Shown: one piece after another, positions 15,331-24,592 of the stretch | How positions within the stretch are numbered: the stretch's first letter is position 1 | Layout of the letters: each line of letters opens with the position of its first letter | Assembly: GCA_012520405.1 (NCBI GenBank) | Contig: JAAYOJ010000165.1 | Coordinates: 1 to 39,687, forward strand | Source of the DNA: Peptococcaceae bacterium | GTDB lineage: Bacteria; Bacillota; Desulfitobacteriia; Desulfitobacteriales; Syntrophobotulaceae | DNA: 39,687 bases | Direction: 5' to 3' | Program-made: the position numbers and the translations under genes | Notes under the pieces: generated by a model | The model's input: only the letters and a program-made list of their open reading frames with translations | What the model was told of the DNA's origin: nothing | The model's database searches: none

Positions 15331-18024
15331 ATGGATCACAAACCCATTGATATCAAGGACAAACGCAAAACTTTCAAAGGCACCAGTCTCATCGGGCAAC
15401 AAGGGGGAGCTATCTCAGTCGTTGATACCAGTGACGATAAAATCGTTAGAATCAGACCTTATTACTATGACGAATGGATAGAAGCCAATGATGTTGAGCC
15501 CTGGAAGATCGAAGCCCGTGGCAAATCTTTCGGGCCGCCCAATCGTTCCCCATATTCTTTTGTGGGCCAAGCATATAAGAAACGTGTCTATTCTGCTAAC
15601 CGTGTCAGTTATCCACTTAAACGGGTAGACTGGGATCCTAAAGGCGAACGTAATCCACAAAATCGTGGTAAATCAAAATATGTTCGCATAAGTTGGGACG
15701 AAGCTACCCAGATAATTGCCGATGAACTGCTGCGCATTAAAGAAACATACGGACCGTCGGCTATCCTCTCGCAAGCAGATATGCACAGCGAAGGTAAACA
15801 TATTGCTCCCGGTCACGGCTGCGCGAACCGTTTACTCTCACTTTTAGGTGGCTATACCATTCAAATGCGTAACCAGGATAGCTGGGAAGGATGGTGCTGG
15901 GGAGCAAAAAATGTCTGGGGGGCTGAGCCTGTAGGCCAAATGACGCCGGCGGCCAACCTGTATCCGGACATTGCCGAACATTCCGAATTGCTGCTTTTCT
16001 GGGGATGTGACCCGGAAACCACCCCGCTCGGAATTGATGGCATGATGGCCAGCCGTCTTTGTTACTGGCTTACTGAAATCGGTTTAAAGAGTGTCTATAT
16101 CTGTCCGGACTTAAACTACGGGGCTGCAGTTCATGCCGACAAGTGGATTCCTGTACTGCCTAATACGGATGCCGCTCTCCATCTGGCTATTGCCTATGTA
16201 TGGCTGACTGAAAACACCTATGATAAAGAATATGTTGAAACTCATGCCGTTGGCTATGAACCTTTCTTCGATTATGTACTTGGCAAAGAGGACGGCATTC
16301 CAAAAACCCCCGCCTGGGCATCGGAAAAATGTGGAGTGCCGGAGTGGACAATTAAAGCACTGGCTCGGGACTGGGCAAATAGGGTTACCAGTATTATCCA
16401 CGGTAATGGCGGACCTGGTATCCGCGGCCCCTACGCTACCGAACCTGCCAGGCTGGAAGCCATCCTCTTAGGAATGCAAGGCCTGGGCAAGCCCGGGGTA
16501 CATCAAGCCAAAATGATTGAATGGGCTTATTTTTCTGAGAATTATCCTGTGCCCTATAAGAGCAAGGTAGCCCCAAGAGTACCTATCTTCTGTGAGGCTG
16601 TCAGACCCGCCAACACGGAAGGCGCCGGCCGGTTCGGTCTCTCGGAGCGGGCCAAGAAAGTGCCTGAGCTTGCTGAACTTTGCAAGCCAATGGATATCCC
16701 CCCCGCCCAGTCAATTCCCAGATGTCTTGTTCATGAAGCAATATTAAAGGGATCGGTCGAATGGTGGGGTCTTAACTCCTTTTGCGGGCCTGCTGAAGAG
16801 CAGTGGGTAAAACATAAATTCCCTGCAGACGGCTGTTCCCGCATCCACATGATATGGACTGATGCGCCGTGCAATGTAACCTGCTGGAATGACGGCTATA
16901 AATTTGTAAAAGCCATGCAACACGAGTCTATTGAGTGTATTGTTGCTCAGCATCCCTGGCTGGAAAACGATTGTTATATGGCTGACATCATTCTGCCTGT
17001 GGTTACAAAGTTTGAGATGGATGATATTGTCGAAGATATCAGCAGTGCAACTTACCAATCAGTATATCGGGAATTTCCCGCTTGTCCTCCGATCGGAGAA
17101 TCAGTCTCAGATTTTGAAGCTGTGGCCAGAGTAGCTATGAAGTTAGGGAAAAAGTACTACGATGCCTACACCAAAAATGCTTCTACGGAAGAGATTATTG
17201 AGCTCTTTTACAAAGGTTCCGGAGCTGCTGAAGTCACAGACTACGAAGAGTTCAAAAAAGATAACATTATTATTTTTCCGCCTGATCCGGATGTGGTCAA
17301 AGTTCCTCCCGGATGGCGCCAATTTTATGAAGATCCGGATAAAATGCCTCTGTCTACACCAACCGGCAAGCTGGAGTTTACTTCTACAGATTTAGAAAAA
17401 TACTTCCCTGATGATGAGGAGCGCCCGCCTTATCCCAAATGGATAGAAAAGGGCGAAAGTCATGACGAAAGCCTTTGGGGTGAACGGGCCAAGAAATATC
17501 CGCTGCTCTGCATGTCCAACCATGGTCGCTGGCGCATGCATGCCCAATGTGACGACATTACCTGGACCCGTGAAATAGAGACCATGAAAATACGCGCCAA
17601 GGACGGCTACCAGTATGAACCTATCTGGCTCCATACCAGCGAAGCTCAAAAGCGGGGTATTAAACATGGGGATATTGTCAAGATCTTCAATGAGCGAGGG
17701 ATTGTTCTCGGTGCGGCTTATGTAACTGAGCGTCTAATCCCCAGTGTAGCCTATATGGATCACGGTGCCCGCTTTGACCCGATCGACGTGCATGGTATTG
17801 ACCGCGGAGGGGCGATCAACCTGATTACGCCTGCTACTATTACTTCTAAGAACGCTACAGGTATGGTTGTTTCCGGTTTCCTGGTCGAAGTACAGAAAGT
17901 TACCGATGAGGAAATGGCCGAGTGGAAGCGCAAGTATCCTGAAGCTTTTGCCCGTAAAGTAGATTATGCAGCCGGCGTCTGCCTGGATGGCTGGCTGATC
18001 GATAGTTCCAGCAACAAAAAATGA
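15331..18024 (+). CDS. Molybdopterin oxidoreductase, pyrogallol transhydroxylase large-subunit type
   Basis: 897 residues. It is a DMSO-reductase-family protein but has no N-terminal CxxC-x-C cluster motif, which is characteristic of the large subunit of pyrogallol-phloroglucinol transhydroxylase (TthL/AthL of Pelobacter). The shared stretches are WKIEARGKSF, PKGERNPQNRG, RISWDEAT, YGPSAIL and NQDSWEGW. In that last motif Asp183-Ser184-Trp185 correspond to the substrate Asp, Mo-ligand Ser and Trp of the Pelobacter enzyme, and His152 to its active-site His. The C-terminal 170 residues are the molybdopterin dinucleotide-binding domain. AGGAGG stands 5 bases before the ATG. No iron-sulfur small subunit gene is adjacent: nifJ converges downstream. 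There is no Tat signal, so it is cytoplasmic. The substrate is unknown; a hydroxyl transfer on an aromatic is the family precedent. Confidence 0.88.
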   Translation: MDHKPIDIKDKRKTFKGTSLIGQQGGAISVVDTSDDKIVRIRPYYYDEWIEANDVEPWKIEARGKSFGPPNRSPYSFVGQAYKKRVYSANRVSYPLKRVDWDPKGERNPQNRGKSKYVRISWDEATQIIADELLRIKETYGPSAILSQADMHSEGKHIAPGHGCANRLLSLLGGYTIQMRNQDSWEGWCWGAKNVWGAEPVGQMTPAANLYPDIAEHSELLLFWGCDPETTPLGIDGMMASRLCYWLTEIGLKSVYICPDLNYGAAVHADKWIPVLPNTDAALHLAIAYVWLTENTYDKEYVETHAVGYEPFFDYVLGKEDGIPKTPAWASEKCGVPEWTIKALARDWANRVTSIIHGNGGPGIRGPYATEPARLEAILLGMQGLGKPGVHQAKMIEWAYFSENYPVPYKSKVAPRVPIFCEAVRPANTEGAGRFGLSERAKKVPELAELCKPMDIPPAQSIPRCLVHEAILKGSVEWWGLNSFCGPAEEQWVKHKFPADGCSRIHMIWTDAPCNVTCWNDGYKFVKAMQHESIECIVAQHPWLENDCYMADIILPVVTKFEMDDIVEDISSATYQSVYREFPACPPIGESVSDFEAVARVAMKLGKKYYDAYTKNASTEEIIELFYKGSGAAEVTDYEEFKKDNIIIFPPDPDVVKVPPGWRQFYEDPDKMPLSTPTGKLEFTSTDLEKYFPDDEERPPYPKWIEKGESHDESLWGERAKKYPLLCMSNHGRWRMHAQCDDITWTREIETMKIRAKDGYQYEPIWLHTSEAQKRGIKHGDIVKIFNERGIVLGAAYVTERLIPSVAYMDHGARFDPIDVHGIDRGGAINLITPATITSKNATGMVVSGFLVEVQKVTDEEMAEWKRKYPEAFARKVDYAAGVCLDGWLIDSSSNKK

Positions 18025-18051
18025 GGAATTTAAAAAATTCCTCATTTTTTT
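18020..18051. terminator. Bidirectional terminator between molybdoenzyme gene and nifJ
   Basis: GAGGAATTT and AAATTCCTC with a 3-base loop, flanked by an A run on the left and a T run on the right, so it can stop transcription from both convergent genes. It overlaps both stop codons. Confidence 0.85.
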
Positions 18052-21000
18052 ACACTTTCATACCTTCCGCCAGGCGGCGATAAGTTTCATAGCGGATGCG
18101 GGCGTGCTCTTCCGCAGCGACAAACAAATCCTCGGCTATTTCAGGGAAAACAGTTTTTAGAGAGGAATAGCGGACTTCGCTTTGCAGGAATTCCTGGAAA
18201 TTTGTTTTTGGTTCCTTGGAATCCAGCATGAATGGATTCTTGCCCTCTTTTTGCAAATCGGGGTTATACCTGTAAAGATGCCAGTATCCCGCTTCCACTG
18301 CATTTTTTTGCTGACGCAGGCTAGTACCCATGCCGTTTTTAATACCATGGTTAAAGCAAGTGGAGTAAGCAATGATAAGTGACGGTCCTTTGTATTTTTC
18401 GGCTTCTGTTATGGCTTTTATGGTCTGTTGCATATTGGCGCCCATAGCAATTTGGGCCACATACACATAGCCATAGCTTATAGCCATCAAGCCCAAATCT
18501 TTTTTACGAATTCTTTTGCCGGCGGCAGCAAATTTGGCAATGGCGGCGGTCTGGGTAGCCTTGGAAGCCTGTCCGCCCGTGTTAGAGTATACCTCGGTGT
18601 CCAGGACCAACATGTTAATATCGTCGCCGGAGGCCAAAACATGGTCAACCCCATTATAACCAATATCGTAAGCCCAACCGTCACCGCCTATGGCCCAGAC
18701 AGAAGGTTTTACTAAATAATCCTTGTACTTAATTATTTCATCAAGGACAGGGTTGTTAGCTTGCGGATGATGATGAAGTATCTGCAGAACCTGCTGAGAG
18801 GCTTGTTCGGATAACTCACCATCGTCATAAACTTCTAACCACTTTGCAAAGGCTTTTTTTAGGGAGTCATCAAGCTCCATGCTTAAAGCTTGTTTCATGA
18901 GCTGGGCTAACTTCTCCCGCAGCTGGTTGACGCCTAGATACATACCGTAACCGTATTCAGCATTATTTTCGAAAAGGGAGTTAGCCCAAGCGGGTCCTCT
19001 GCCTCCGGCCGTGGTACTATAGGGGATGGAAGGGAAACTCCCCCCCCAAATGGAGGAACAGCCCGTGGCATTAGCTATCATCATGCGTTCCCCAAAGAGC
19101 TGGGTCAAAAGTTTAACATAAGGGGTTTCCCCACAGCCCGGACAGGCCCCGCTAAATTCTAAAAGGGGCCGGACAAATTGACTCCCTTTGAGGGTGAAGC
19201 GGCTAATCTTGTCTTCTTTAGGTTTAATACTCAAAGCATATTCCCAATTTTCTGCTTCCATCTCAATTTCTTGGACTGCCGGTTTCATAACCAGGGCTTT
19301 ACCTGGAGCAGGACAAATATCGGCACAGTTCATGCAACCTGTACAATCCAGCGGATCGACCTGAATACGGTAATGAAGTTGTTCCAGCCCTTTGCCAATG
19401 GCTTTTTTGGTTTTAAAGGTGTCCGGAGCATTATCTTTTTCCTCCTGGTCTAAAAGGAAAGGCCGGATAGTAGCATGAGGACAGATATAGGAACATTGGT
19501 TGCACTGAATGCATTTGTCGATTTGCCATTCAGGGATAAAGACAGCAATACCACGTTTTTCATAAGCTGTAGTGCCTAAGGGAGCCCGGCCGTCTTCTAT
19601 TCCTTTAAAAGTGCTGACCGGTAGTTCATCCCCTTCATAGCGCATAATAGGCTCATGGATTTTGGAGATAAAATCGGGTACTTGTTTAAGCTTTTCTTTG
19701 GTGAAGCTGTCCGTGGTATTTGAGGTCTCATGCTGTAAGTTAGCCCAAGATTCAGGTATTTCTACTTTTACCAGTCCGGTAAGTGCGCGGTCAACCGCAG
19801 CTTTGTTCATGTTAACAATTTTTTCTCCCTTACGGCCATAAGCTTGCTCGATAGACTTTTTTAGATAATCAACGGCGTCTTCGATTGGAATTATGTTGGC
19901 AAGTTTAAAGAAGGCTGCCTGCATAACCATATTTATTCTTGAACCAAGGCCCAGTTCTTGAGCTATGCCTACAGCATCGATAATGTAAAAGGAAATATTG
20001 TTTTGAGCCAAATATCTTTTTAAAGGTACCGGCAGGTGTTCTTCCAGTTCCTCCGGTGTCCAGGGACAATTGAGAACAAAGGTGCCGTTCTTTTTAAGCC
20101 CCTTAACCAGATTATACTGGTTAATAAATGACTGGTTGTGACAAGCTATATAATCGGCGTTATATACCAAATACCGCGATTTTATCGGTTTAGGGCCGAA
20201 ACGGAGATGAGATACCGTAGTCCCTCCTGATTTTTTACTATCATAAGAGAAGTAAGCCTGTACATAAAGATCCGTATTGTCCCCAATAATCTTAACCGCG
20301 GATTTATTAGCCCCTACTGTGCCGTCCGAGCCTAACCCCCAGAATTTGCAACTTACTGTGCCGGAAGGAGTGGTATCCACAATTTCTTCCTCCGGCAGGG
20401 AGGTATGGGCTACATCGTCCACAATACCGATGGTAAAATAGTTTATAGGATTTTGTTGCTTGAGATTGTCAAAAACCGCTATAATCTGGGAAGGTGTAGT
20501 ATCTTTGGAGCCCAAACCGTATCGGCCACCGACAATTAACGGCTTAGCAGTATGATTACTGAATAACTCGACGATATCAAGATAGAGAGGTTCCCCGGGA
20601 GCCCCGGGTTCTTTGGTTCTATCGAGAACTGCGATTCTTTTTACTGTTGGGGGACAGACCGCAAAGAAATGTTTCGCGGAAAAGGGTCGGTAAAGATGGA
20701 CAATCACAACTCCCACTTTCTCTCCTTTAGACCGGAGGTAATCGACGGTTTCCTCAATGGTATCGCAGACCGACCCCATGGCCACAATAACATATTCAGC
20801 ATCTTCGGCTCCGTAATAATTAAAAGGGTGATACACCCGGCCTGTGATTTTCTCTATATCGCGCATGGTTTGTTCTACAATATCCGGTACCTCAGCGTAA
20901 AAAGGGTTAGCTGCTTCTCGCATTTGGAAATAAACATCGGGATTTTGGGCGGTACCTTTTAACACCGGATGTTCCGGACTCAAGCTGTTGTTTCGGAAAT

Positions 21001-21604
21001 TCTCAATACCCTGAAAATCCACCAAGGGCCGGATTGTTTCCTGATCAAGGACTTCAATTTTTTGGTATTCATGGGAAGTCCGGAAGCCGTCGAAGAAATG
21101 CAAAAAGGGAATTCTGGCTTTCAGGGTAGCTAAATGAGCTACATAACCCAAGTCCAAAGCCTCCTGGACATTGGTAGAGGACAGCAAGGCAAAACCTGTT
21201 TGCCGACAAGCCATCACGTCCTGATGATCCCCAAAAATGGAAAGAGCGTGGGTGGCCAAAGCCCTGGCACTGACATGAAAAACACAAGGCAAAAGTTCCC
21301 CCGCAATTTTATACATAGTCGGAATCATGAGCAATAAACCTTGGGAGGCGGTGTAGGTAGTGGTCAGAGCTCCTGAGACCAAAGAACCATGGACCGTTCC
21401 GGCTGCTCCGGCTTCGGATTCCATTTCCACCACTTTCACCTGCTGGCCGAATAGGTTTTTTACCCCATGGGCAGACCATTCATCAACATTTTCAGCCATC
21501 GGTGAGGAAGGGGTTATCGGGTATATAGCTGCAACTTCGGTTAAGGCATATGAAGAATAGGCTGCGGCCTCGTTTCCATCCATGGTCGACATTTTTATAG
21601 ACAT
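18050..21604 (-). CDS. nifJ: Pyruvate:ferredoxin (flavodoxin) oxidoreductase
   Basis: 1184 residues, the full single-chain length. It oxidatively decarboxylates pyruvate to acetyl-CoA and CO2 and passes two electrons to ferredoxin. The N-terminal domain holds YPITPSSPM (about 29-37); the CoA and gamma-like domains follow. The ferredoxin domain has two cluster motifs, CIQCNQCSYICP (about 695-706) and CTGCMNCADICP (about 750-761). The C-terminal thiamine domain shows ACPGCGETPY (about 820), the GDGWAYDIGY magnesium site (about 975) and NTGGQ (about 1010). The ATG follows AGGAGG. It is monocistronic and a central enzyme of anaerobic metabolism. Confidence 0.98.
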   Translation of the reverse strand: MSIKMSTMDGNEAAAYSSYALTEVAAIYPITPSSPMAENVDEWSAHGVKNLFGQQVKVVEMESEAGAAGTVHGSLVSGALTTTYTASQGLLLMIPTMYKIAGELLPCVFHVSARALATHALSIFGDHQDVMACRQTGFALLSSTNVQEALDLGYVAHLATLKARIPFLHFFDGFRTSHEYQKIEVLDQETIRPLVDFQGIENFRNNSLSPEHPVLKGTAQNPDVYFQMREAANPFYAEVPDIVEQTMRDIEKITGRVYHPFNYYGAEDAEYVIVAMGSVCDTIEETVDYLRSKGEKVGVVIVHLYRPFSAKHFFAVCPPTVKRIAVLDRTKEPGAPGEPLYLDIVELFSNHTAKPLIVGGRYGLGSKDTTPSQIIAVFDNLKQQNPINYFTIGIVDDVAHTSLPEEEIVDTTPSGTVSCKFWGLGSDGTVGANKSAVKIIGDNTDLYVQAYFSYDSKKSGGTTVSHLRFGPKPIKSRYLVYNADYIACHNQSFINQYNLVKGLKKNGTFVLNCPWTPEELEEHLPVPLKRYLAQNNISFYIIDAVGIAQELGLGSRINMVMQAAFFKLANIIPIEDAVDYLKKSIEQAYGRKGEKIVNMNKAAVDRALTGLVKVEIPESWANLQHETSNTTDSFTKEKLKQVPDFISKIHEPIMRYEGDELPVSTFKGIEDGRAPLGTTAYEKRGIAVFIPEWQIDKCIQCNQCSYICPHATIRPFLLDQEEKDNAPDTFKTKKAIGKGLEQLHYRIQVDPLDCTGCMNCADICPAPGKALVMKPAVQEIEMEAENWEYALSIKPKEDKISRFTLKGSQFVRPLLEFSGACPGCGETPYVKLLTQLFGERMMIANATGCSSIWGGSFPSIPYSTTAGGRGPAWANSLFENNAEYGYGMYLGVNQLREKLAQLMKQALSMELDDSLKKAFAKWLEVYDDGELSEQASQQVLQILHHHPQANNPVLDEIIKYKDYLVKPSVWAIGGDGWAYDIGYNGVDHVLASGDDINMLVLDTEVYSNTGGQASKATQTAAIAKFAAAGKRIRKKDLGLMAISYGYVYVAQIAMGANMQQTIKAITEAEKYKGPSLIIAYSTCFNHGIKNGMGTSLRQQKNAVEAGYWHLYRYNPDLQKEGKNPFMLDSKEPKTNFQEFLQSEVRYSSLKTVFPEIAEDLFVAAEEHARIRYETYRRLAEGMKV

Positions 21605-21788
21605 TGTGTTTCCTCCTGAGTATTGCTTGTCATTATTGATTACCTAGTTATTATTTAGTTTTTTGGCATAAAAAATGTATAAGAAAGAATAAGATCTTTG
21701 TATGCTACAATAAGGCTAAAGTAAAAAGTAATAGAAAAGAATAGGAAAAGAATAAAAAAGCATTAAGAAAGTATTAAGGTATAGTGGG

Positions 21789-22130
21789 ATGACGTTTAAT
21801 ATTTTCGCCAAGATTGCCCTGGCCAAAATTGAAGAAGCTATAAAAAACGGCGAATTAGATAATCTTCCCGGACAAGGCAAGCCGTTAGATTTGGCTTACT
21901 TGGATATGGTTCCTCCGGAGATGAGACCGGCTTACTCCGTGCTGCGCAATTCGGGCTACCTGCCTGTGGAAGCAAGCCTTTTAAAAGAAATGGCTAACGT
22001 TAAACAAGAATTGGAATTAGGCACTCACACGGAAGAGCAAAAAGAAGCCTTGATCAATAAACTCAGAGATCTGGAGCTAAAGTATAATCTGGCTAGGGAA
22101 AGCTTAAGGAAAAATAAAAAATCTCGTTAA
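21789..22130 (+). CDS. DUF1992 protein (DnaJ homologue subfamily C member 28 type)
   Basis: 113 residues. The features IAKIEEAIKNGELDNLPGQGKPL (here split as IEEAIKNGELDNLPGQ and GKPLDL) and MRPAYSVLRNSGYLPVE are the DUF1992 signature, found alone in bacteria and as the C-terminal part of eukaryotic DNAJC28. The rest is helical and charged. The function is not established. The ribosome site is weak. The AT- and purine-rich upstream stretch contains no clear promoter. Confidence 0.88.
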   Translation: MTFNIFAKIALAKIEEAIKNGELDNLPGQGKPLDLAYLDMVPPEMRPAYSVLRNSGYLPVEASLLKEMANVKQELELGTHTEEQKEALINKLRDLELKYNLARESLRKNKKSR

Positions 22131-22145
22131 TTTTCTATTAAGAAT

Positions 22146-22186
22146 AAGAAGCTTCTCGTTTTGCATACAGAAGCTTCTTTTTTTAT
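22146..22186 (+). terminator. Terminator after the DUF1992 gene
   Basis: AAGAAGCTTCT (22146-22156) pairs with AGAAGCTTCTT (22169-22179), followed by a long T run. It also faces the end of gerC. Confidence 0.85.
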
Positions 22187-22214
22187 TTTATTTTTTGATT
22201 ATATTTCTTAATTC

Positions 22215-23501
22215 TTATTCGGAAGCCCTTTTTACTTCCAGCTTATCCCCTAGTTTGCCGGTCTTTGTAATTTGGGCTTTGACAATAACCTCAATATCCG
22301 CCGTAGTAAAAGCCTGTCGCCAGTTGCTACCGAAGCTTTTCCATACCTTGGGTTTGCTGCGATGCAGAGCCTGTGAAAAACCAAGAAAATCGGAATCGTA
22401 TTCTTTGGCTTTTTCTATAGCGGCCAGTGCTTTAGCTTTAAGCTGTTCGCCCACAGCTGTTTCTAATTCTCGAATTTCCTTAACCCCTAAGGTAAAACCA
22501 GGCTGGTCGTTCACTCCGCCCGCAGTTTGAATAATGACCTGATAGGAAATCCGACCGTTATTCACAAGGGGTTTGATTTTGCTTTTAGACTTGAATAGGA
22601 AATAAGTAAACAGCTGATTGTCATGCTCTACTGCAATCGCCATTTCCCCTTTGGTAATTTGGCGGGAAATCAATAAGCAGCCTTCGGTTTCTTCCCGGTT
22701 CAAATAGCCGACCAGTTTATCATCCCGAAACACCCCAATTCCTTCTACAAGATTTTCCTGAGTGCTATTGCTTTCTTCACTACTTGCTGAATTGTTCTGT
22801 TTGCTGCCGGATTCATTACCCCCCTGAGCTTCTTCCCCCTGATCCTTTCCCGGCTTATAGCTCGCTTCGCTAGCCGGTACGGTTTGAATAACACCGAGAA
22901 CCGCATCTCGGTCATTACTGGCCAGCCATTTTTCAAATTCATAGCGATAAACGCCGATGGACCGCCCGGTTGCAGTTGCCCGGTGATCCGTAAATTCCGT
23001 TAATTCGATAGACAGCCTGTTGTCCAACGATCCCCCGGCTTTTAAGACCTCGCTGGCCTGGCCACGGGCTAAAAAATAGACATTCCTAGGGCGTGTCTGC
23101 CAATATCTGGAAGCGCTTTCTACAAAATGAATAAGGTTTTCTTGGGCTACAGTTTCCCCAATTATATACCCGCTGATATAACCATAAAAGGGAGTACGAG
23201 ACATAGCCCTGGAATAGGCAAGAATAGCGGTCTGAGGAGTGGGCCCTTCCCCTTCATAATATCTTTCCCGGCTTTCTTGGCCGGCTTGTTCGCCCTGGGT
23301 CTGACTTTGCGGGCATAAAACTAAGGCTGAAGCTTTCCAGATTTCTTGCCCGTTTTCTATCCTTAAGTCCATTCCTACCAGGGTTACCAAAGCCAGATCT
23401 TCAACCTCTTTACTGCTCCAGCAGCCTGAACACCAAACAAGTGAGCTGAGAATAAAAGGCAGTATAAAACATTGGGCTAAAACGCGGCTTTTTCTTGTCA
23501 C
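22215..23501 (-). CDS. Ger(x)C family germination lipoprotein
   Basis: 428 residues. A signal peptide ends in the lipobox WCSGC with Cys27 as the lipidated residue. The sequence then follows the GerC family: EVEDLALVTLVGMDL, SGYIIGE, VYFLARGQ, and a conserved C-terminal domain with the segment DSDFLGFSQALHRSKPKVW. A Ser/Asn/Glu-rich insert at about 216-254 is a flexible linker. GerC is the outer-leaflet lipoprotein of the nutrient receptor in the spore inner membrane. The gene overlaps gerB by 4 bases. Which of the gerAC, gerKC or other subtypes it is cannot be said. Confidence 0.93.
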   Translation of the reverse strand: MTRKSRVLAQCFILPFILSSLVWCSGCWSSKEVEDLALVTLVGMDLRIENGQEIWKASALVLCPQSQTQGEQAGQESRERYYEGEGPTPQTAILAYSRAMSRTPFYGYISGYIIGETVAQENLIHFVESASRYWQTRPRNVYFLARGQASEVLKAGGSLDNRLSIELTEFTDHRATATGRSIGVYRYEFEKWLASNDRDAVLGVIQTVPASEASYKPGKDQGEEAQGGNESGSKQNNSASSEESNSTQENLVEGIGVFRDDKLVGYLNREETEGCLLISRQITKGEMAIAVEHDNQLFTYFLFKSKSKIKPLVNNGRISYQVIIQTAGGVNDQPGFTLGVKEIRELETAVGEQLKAKALAAIEKAKEYDSDFLGFSQALHRSKPKVWKSFGSNWRQAFTTADIEVIVKAQITKTGKLGDKLEVKRASE

Positions 23502-24592
23502 TTCCTTAAAACCACCTTTTGTCCTTTAAGTAGAGCTATAAACAATAGCCCGGCAGGAACCACCAGTTCAAAGACAAAACTTATCAAGGGCCAAAATTTA
23601 GTCAATACCAAGTTTGTTTCCTGAGGATTGCTGAAGGGTAAAGTTGCTAAAACAGTATGGACCATAAATAATAAGCCAAATATTATTGCTTTGTTCTTGA
23701 GGGCAAAAATTTGCATGATGGCAACACTCTCCAGATAAAGGAAAATGGAAACTTTAACTACGATTCCGGATACCCAGATAAAAACCACTAAAAACTCCAA
23801 CCTTTGAACCGTGACAAACTTAATATACCTAGCCAGAGTGACAAAGGGGAAAAGCAAATCTCCGGGCAATTTGGGGCCAAAAGCGGCTATAGAGATAACA
23901 GTAAGCAAGGTTAGAAATATTCCACTACATACTAAAGCTACTATTCCCGCCTTTGCTACTTTCTGAGGGGTTCTGATCATGGGAAAGAGCATGGTTACGA
24001 TAATAATCTGACCTATCAAGGTAGCCGGCAGAGTAGCGCCGCTTATTACAGGCACCAGCCCATGCTCCATAAACGGGAGAAGTTCCCCTAGCTTGGCATC
24101 AAATAAGGCCAAGCTAGCTATAATGATGATTGATCCCAAAAATAGGGGCAGAATAAACTGGGCAATCCTGGCAATAACCTCCAGGCCCTTTACGGCAGCA
24201 TAAATTGCAATTACGAGCAAGATTACATTTAAAAGTATTATCGGTGTTTCCGGCATTAACATAATATTAATATAATCTGAAAACTCTCTGGTCACTATAA
24301 TACTGACCGCAAAAAGAAACATTAGAAAACCAAAAGCCGCTAGCTTGCCTAAGTATTTACCCAGGAGGGTCTCGCAATACTGAGCCAGGGTTTTCCGGGG
24401 AAACCTTTTACCTAGGGCATTGGCCAAGCCCAAGGAAATCAAAGCTACGGGCAAGGAAAGCAGAGCTGCAAACCAGGCAGATTGTTCAGCCCTTTCTATC
24501 GTGATACTGGGTACAACTAAGACACCGGTGGACATAATTACCACGAACATAAGCATGGCTAATTGAGTTGCTGAAATCTTCTCCGGATTTAT
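23498..24592 (-). CDS. GerAB/Spore germination permease, probable ATA start
   Basis: Ten membrane helices of the amino acid permease type; GerB subunits bind the nutrient. The first ATG in frame is at 24556, but the frame continues upstream with EKISATQLA, the usual GerB N-terminus, as far as an ATA at 24592-24590. That ATA lies 9 bases after AGGAGG and overlaps the gerA stop (ATAA), the position where ATGA couplings normally occur. No ATG, GTG or TTG exists in between. I therefore give 364 residues with ATA as the probable start; if it is not used, the protein lacks half of helix 1 and 352 residues remain. Confidence 0.85.
   Translation of the reverse strand: MNPEKISATQLAMLMFVVIMSTGVLVVPSITIERAEQSAWFAALLSLPVALISLGLANALGKRFPRKTLAQYCETLLGKYLGKLAAFGFLMFLFAVSIIVTREFSDYINIMLMPETPIILLNVILLVIAIYAAVKGLEVIARIAQFILPLFLGSIIIIASLALFDAKLGELLPFMEHGLVPVISGATLPATLIGQIIIVTMLFPMIRTPQKVAKAGIVALVCSGIFLTLLTVISIAAFGPKLPGDLLFPFVTLARYIKFVTVQRLEFLVVFIWVSGIVVKVSIFLYLESVAIMQIFALKNKAIIFGLLFMVHTVLATLPFSNPQETNLVLTKFWPLISFVFELVVPAGLLFIALLKGQKVVLRK

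Noticed and set aside
15254-15481. A 75-codon frame overlapping the start of the molybdoenzyme
   Set aside because: It is in another frame, spans the ribosome site of the real gene and has no recognisable content.
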